The position numbers and the translations under genes are program-made. A stretch of 34,822 bases of DNA from the NCBI RefSeq assembly GCF_026126405.1, contig NZ_JAFMTQ010000021.1:1-34822 (forward strand). The letters are read 5' to 3'. Each line of letters begins with the position of its first letter. The stretch's first letter is position 1. This DNA comes from Aureitalea sp. L0-47. Its GTDB lineage: Bacteria > Bacteroidota > Bacteroidia > Flavobacteriales > Flavobacteriaceae. Below, piece after piece: positions 32,503 to 34,822 of this stretch. The notes beneath the pieces were generated by a model that was not told the DNA's origin, searched no databases, and worked only from the letters and a program-made list of their open reading frames with translations.

Positions 32503-33660
32503 ATGAAAACACATAAGTTATTTGTATTACTATTCGCCATCGTTTTATCATTTTCCTGTAAAGCAGATACGAGCAAAGAGTTGACCCTGGTAGAAAATGC
32601 CCCTGCACATTCGCCGGTGGCAAACAAACATTATATAAAAGTGGCATTGCTTCTTGATACCAGCAATAGTATGGACGGACTCATAGACCAGGCCAAAGCC
32701 CAACTTTGGGAGATCGTGAACGAACTTTCCTATGCCAAATGCAGAAACCAGAGTCCGAATCTTCAAATTGCCCTTTACGAATACGGAAATGACGGATTAA
32801 ACTCCAGAGATGGTTACGTGAGAAAGATCCTCGGTTTTACAGAGGACCTTGACGATGTATCGAAAGAACTATTCTCACTTACAACAAATGGAGGAAGTGA
32901 ATACTGTGGAACTGTGATCCATAAGTCTATCAAGCAATTGGACTGGGGCAATGACGCAGACGACCTGAAAATGATCTTCATTGCCGGTAACGAGCCATTT
33001 ACTCAGGGTAAGATAAATTACAAAGATGCCGCGCTAGAAGCGAAAGAAAAAGACATCGTTGTCAATACCATTTTCTGTGGTGACTATAATCACGGAATAT
33101 CCTCGAAATGGCAGCATGGGGCACAACTGGCCTATGGTGATTATATGGCAATCAATCACAATCAGCACACGGTTCACATCGCTTCGCCTTATGATGATAT
33201 CATTCTTCAGCTAAACGTAAAGCTCAACAACACCTACATTCCCTATGGCAGACGAGGTCGTTCGAAGATTGCCATGCAGGCAGAACAGGATGCCAATGCC
33301 GCCGAATATGGTGGCGCCAATGCGGTTAGCCGAACTGTTTCGAAGAGTTCTCACTTGTACAAGAACAGTAGTTGGGATCTCGTGGATGCCGAAGAAGAAG
33401 AGGACTTTAGCTATGATAAATTGAAGAACGAAGATCTACCGGACAACCTGAAGAATAAAACCAAAGCGGAGATCAAGGCCTATGTTGCACAGCAACGTGC
33501 GGAGCGGGAGTCAATTCAGGAGGAAATCGCCGAATTAAATGAGAAAAGGCGCAAGTATATTTCGGAACAGAAGAAAGATGGGGATAACGCCCTGGAAAGC
33601 GCAATGATCGAAGCCCTGAGGAAGCAAGCGGAGAAGAAGGATTACAAGTGGGATGAATAA
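32503..33660 (+). CDS. vWA-domain lipoprotein
   Basis: A 385-residue protein with a lipoprotein signal (MKTHKLFVLLFAIVLSFSC, Cys19). The von Willebrand factor A domain covers about 44-235. The metal-ion site motif DTSNS (Asp52, Ser54, Ser56) is intact, with the later Thr/Asp in LTTNGGSEYCG and FIAGNEPFTQG. After it come about 60 polar residues and a highly charged coiled coil (LKNKTKAEIKAYVAQQRAER to the C-terminus). It is probably anchored in the periplasm or on the cell surface and binds a partner through Mg2+. It is alone in its transcript and is divergent from the LytS/LytTR pair. Confidence 0.9.
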   Translation: MKTHKLFVLLFAIVLSFSCKADTSKELTLVENAPAHSPVANKHYIKVALLLDTSNSMDGLIDQAKAQLWEIVNELSYAKCRNQSPNLQIALYEYGNDGLNSRDGYVRKILGFTEDLDDVSKELFSLTTNGGSEYCGTVIHKSIKQLDWGNDADDLKMIFIAGNEPFTQGKINYKDAALEAKEKDIVVNTIFCGDYNHGISSKWQHGAQLAYGDYMAINHNQHTVHIASPYDDIILQLNVKLNNTYIPYGRRGRSKIAMQAEQDANAAEYGGANAVSRTVSKSSHLYKNSSWDLVDAEEEEDFSYDKLKNEDLPDNLKNKTKAEIKAYVAQQRAERESIQEEIAELNEKRRKYISEQKKDGDNALESAMIEALRKQAEKKDYKWDE

Positions 33661-33671
33661 TGAAATCCGCT

Positions 33672-33703
33672 AAAAAAAGCCCTGCAATTGCAGGGCTTTT
33701 TTT
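33672..33703. terminator. Bidirectional terminator between vWA and PorP/SprF genes
   Basis: AAAAAAAGCCCTGCAA and TTGCAGGGCTTTTTTT are perfect inverted partners, giving a GC-rich stem flanked by A and T tracts. It serves both converging genes. Confidence 0.93.
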
Positions 33704-33706
33704 ATT

Positions 33707-34711
33707 TTAATTAATTGCAGGACAATTACACGAATACGTTTGTGGTCTGTTCCCGAGGAAATCATACCCTAAGGTTATCTGGTGGAATCCACCACTCTGG
33801 AACCGAATGTTTCCAGCCTGGTATGAATACGTATAGGCAAACAACCATTTTTTATAGTTAACACCTATTACAGGTGTCCAGTACTGCAATTTCTGGGTGC
33901 TCACTTCAGTTCCATCAAGAAATTCGGAACCATCGAAACTTCTTCGGTAAGAAATACCACCCCAAAGTTGTCCGAAATCCATGGTCCTGTATACCTTAAT
34001 ATTCGTATCCAATGCTTGTTCACCGGTACGTTCTCTCCACTGGAATAATACGGAAGGTTCATACGCCCATTGAGAATACGGGCCACCCGTTATTGCATAA
34101 GCAGCTGAGAACAGGTACTGACGTTGATTATTTGGTTCGAAATTTTCTGAAAACAGGTTCCTGTTCTGAAAAATGATGTTTTTTACGGTAAAATGACCTG
34201 AAAAGTTTACGAAGTTATAGGACACCCCTGCATCCAGGTTAAAATAAGAGCTACTCTGAATGATGCCTGCAATGACCGGGTCGAAATCGTTGGGATCGAA
34301 TTCGGTTTCATCCAATCTGGATTGGACCAATCCAGCGCTCAATCCGAAAGATAACTGATTTAAATCTACCTCAGTTCTTGAGAACATGATATGGTGAGCA
34401 TAGGTCAAATAACCCCCTGTTTGAGAATGATACCCGTTCTTATCGGCAAATACAATGGCTCCAACACCGGAACGATCTCCTAAGCGCGCATTAAAACTTA
34501 AGGTCTGTAAGTTAGGTGCCTCGTCCTGATCAAACCACTGTTGTCTCGCCGTAAGCCTAAGTTGATTATGCGCGGCGGCTCCTGCCATAGAAGGGTGCAA
34601 TAGATACAGGTTATCCGCAAAGTAATCGGAATACACTGGAATACCATCCTGTGCGTGTATCATCGAGCCCAAGAGCAGGAATAGAATAAAGTAGGTCTTT
34701 TTTATCTTCAT
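33707..34711 (-). CDS. PorP/SprF-family T9SS outer-membrane protein
   Basis: The 334 residues have a signal peptide (MKIKKTYFILFLLLGSMIHA) and the family start QDGIPVYSDYFADNLYLLHP, followed by SMAGAAAHNQLRLTARQQW. The rest alternates short strands of a predicted barrel of about 14 strands and ends near the C-terminus in GGFHQITLGYDFLGNR. The family includes PorP and the SprF partner of the SprB adhesin. A member encoded next to a type B cargo gene usually serves that cargo's export or surface anchoring. The upstream gene here ends in such a sorting tail, 9 bp before this ATG, which supports the reading. Confidence 0.93.
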   Translation of the reverse strand: MKIKKTYFILFLLLGSMIHAQDGIPVYSDYFADNLYLLHPSMAGAAAHNQLRLTARQQWFDQDEAPNLQTLSFNARLGDRSGVGAIVFADKNGYHSQTGGYLTYAHHIMFSRTEVDLNQLSFGLSAGLVQSRLDETEFDPNDFDPVIAGIIQSSSYFNLDAGVSYNFVNFSGHFTVKNIIFQNRNLFSENFEPNNQRQYLFSAAYAITGGPYSQWAYEPSVLFQWRERTGEQALDTNIKVYRTMDFGQLWGGISYRRSFDGSEFLDGTEVSTQKLQYWTPVIGVNYKKWLFAYTYSYQAGNIRFQSGGFHQITLGYDFLGNRPQTYSCNCPAIN

Positions 34712-34720
34712 AGTAAATAG

Positions 34721-34822
34721 CTATCGTTTTAGGGTAAAGTGTCCTTTAAACTCCTTTCGGACCTCTTCCTCGGTGTATTCCACCACAAACCAGTAATCAC
34801 TCGATGGCATCGGGTTACCGTT
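34721..34822 (-). CDS. C-terminal end of a T9SS type B sorting-domain protein (cut by right edge)
   Basis: Only the last 33 residues are in the window, ending at TAG 34723-34721. The visible sequence includes NGNPMPSSDYWFVVEYTEEE and VRKEFKGHFTLKR. This matches the closing strands of the gliding-motility-type C-terminal sorting domain (type B, CHU_C/TIGR04131), with the DYWF-x-VEY core and final GHFTLKR. The full gene probably encodes a large surface protein. It is followed after 9 bp by a PorP/SprF gene, so the two form a cargo and partner operon. Confidence 0.88.
   Translation of the reverse strand, partial: NGNPMPSSDYWFVVEYTEEEVRKEFKGHFTLKR

Overview
This window is a chromosomal segment of a member of the Bacteroidota, almost certainly a Flavobacteriaceae species. 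The support is direct: three type IX secretion system (T9SS) or cargo genes (a PorG-like barrel, a PorP/SprF barrel, and the type B sorting tail of a cut-off cargo protein), GH3 and DUF2797 genes of the bacteroidotal type, an HPPK/deoxynucleoside-kinase fusion, the porG-uppS-bamA-ompH-ompH-murI gene order, and promoters that fit the Bacteroidota consensus TTG-N17-19-TAnnTTTG. Nothing points to a plasmid, prophage or genomic island. It reads as mostly core housekeeping DNA with some lineage-specific surface and regulatory genes. I do not see a convincing new multi-gene system. The best second-look items are architectures and small DNA structures.

Layout. 1-1412 (minus): N-terminal 470 residues of a large secreted DUF11-type surface protein that runs off the left edge. 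1786-2918 (plus): two small membrane proteins with a 42-residue lipoprotein gene between them. 2919-3420: no gene, but a palindromic REP-like pair and three tandem 113-114 bp repeats, each with a terminator-like hairpin, then the terminator of a tRNA-Gly/tRNA-Leu operon (minus, with a clear promoter). 3944-5101: secreted CARDB protein. 5115-5267: MITE-like palindromic element. 5270-9665: mutS (minus), a SpoU-type methyltransferase (plus) and the HPPK-dNK fusion (minus). 9907-13264: queuosine precursor transporter and AsmA-like protein (plus). 13265-15914: DUF2797 (minus), divergent GH3 enzyme and a 64-residue lipoprotein (plus).

15980-19347 (minus) is the proteostasis block tig, clpP, clpX. 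The trigger factor promoter lies inside the terminator hairpin of the preceding gene. 19435-21307 (minus): pdxJ and an alpha/beta hydrolase overlapping by ATGA, then a small PF04020 membrane protein. 21392-29317 (plus) is an envelope biogenesis run: CBS-domain protein, nadK, porG, uppS, bamA, two ompH/skp paralogues (the first with a long C-terminal extension) and murI. Together these supply the lipid carrier, outer-membrane protein insertion, periplasmic chaperoning, T9SS assembly and D-glutamate for peptidoglycan.

29314-32243 (minus): a LytTR response regulator and a LytS-type histidine kinase carrying a signal peptide, a carboxypeptidase-regulatory-like domain and TPRs. 32503-33660 (plus): a vWA lipoprotein. 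33707-34822 (minus): a PorP/SprF barrel behind the C-terminus of a type B T9SS cargo protein. Several convergent pairs touch or overlap at their 3' ends, while others are separated by perfect bidirectional terminators.
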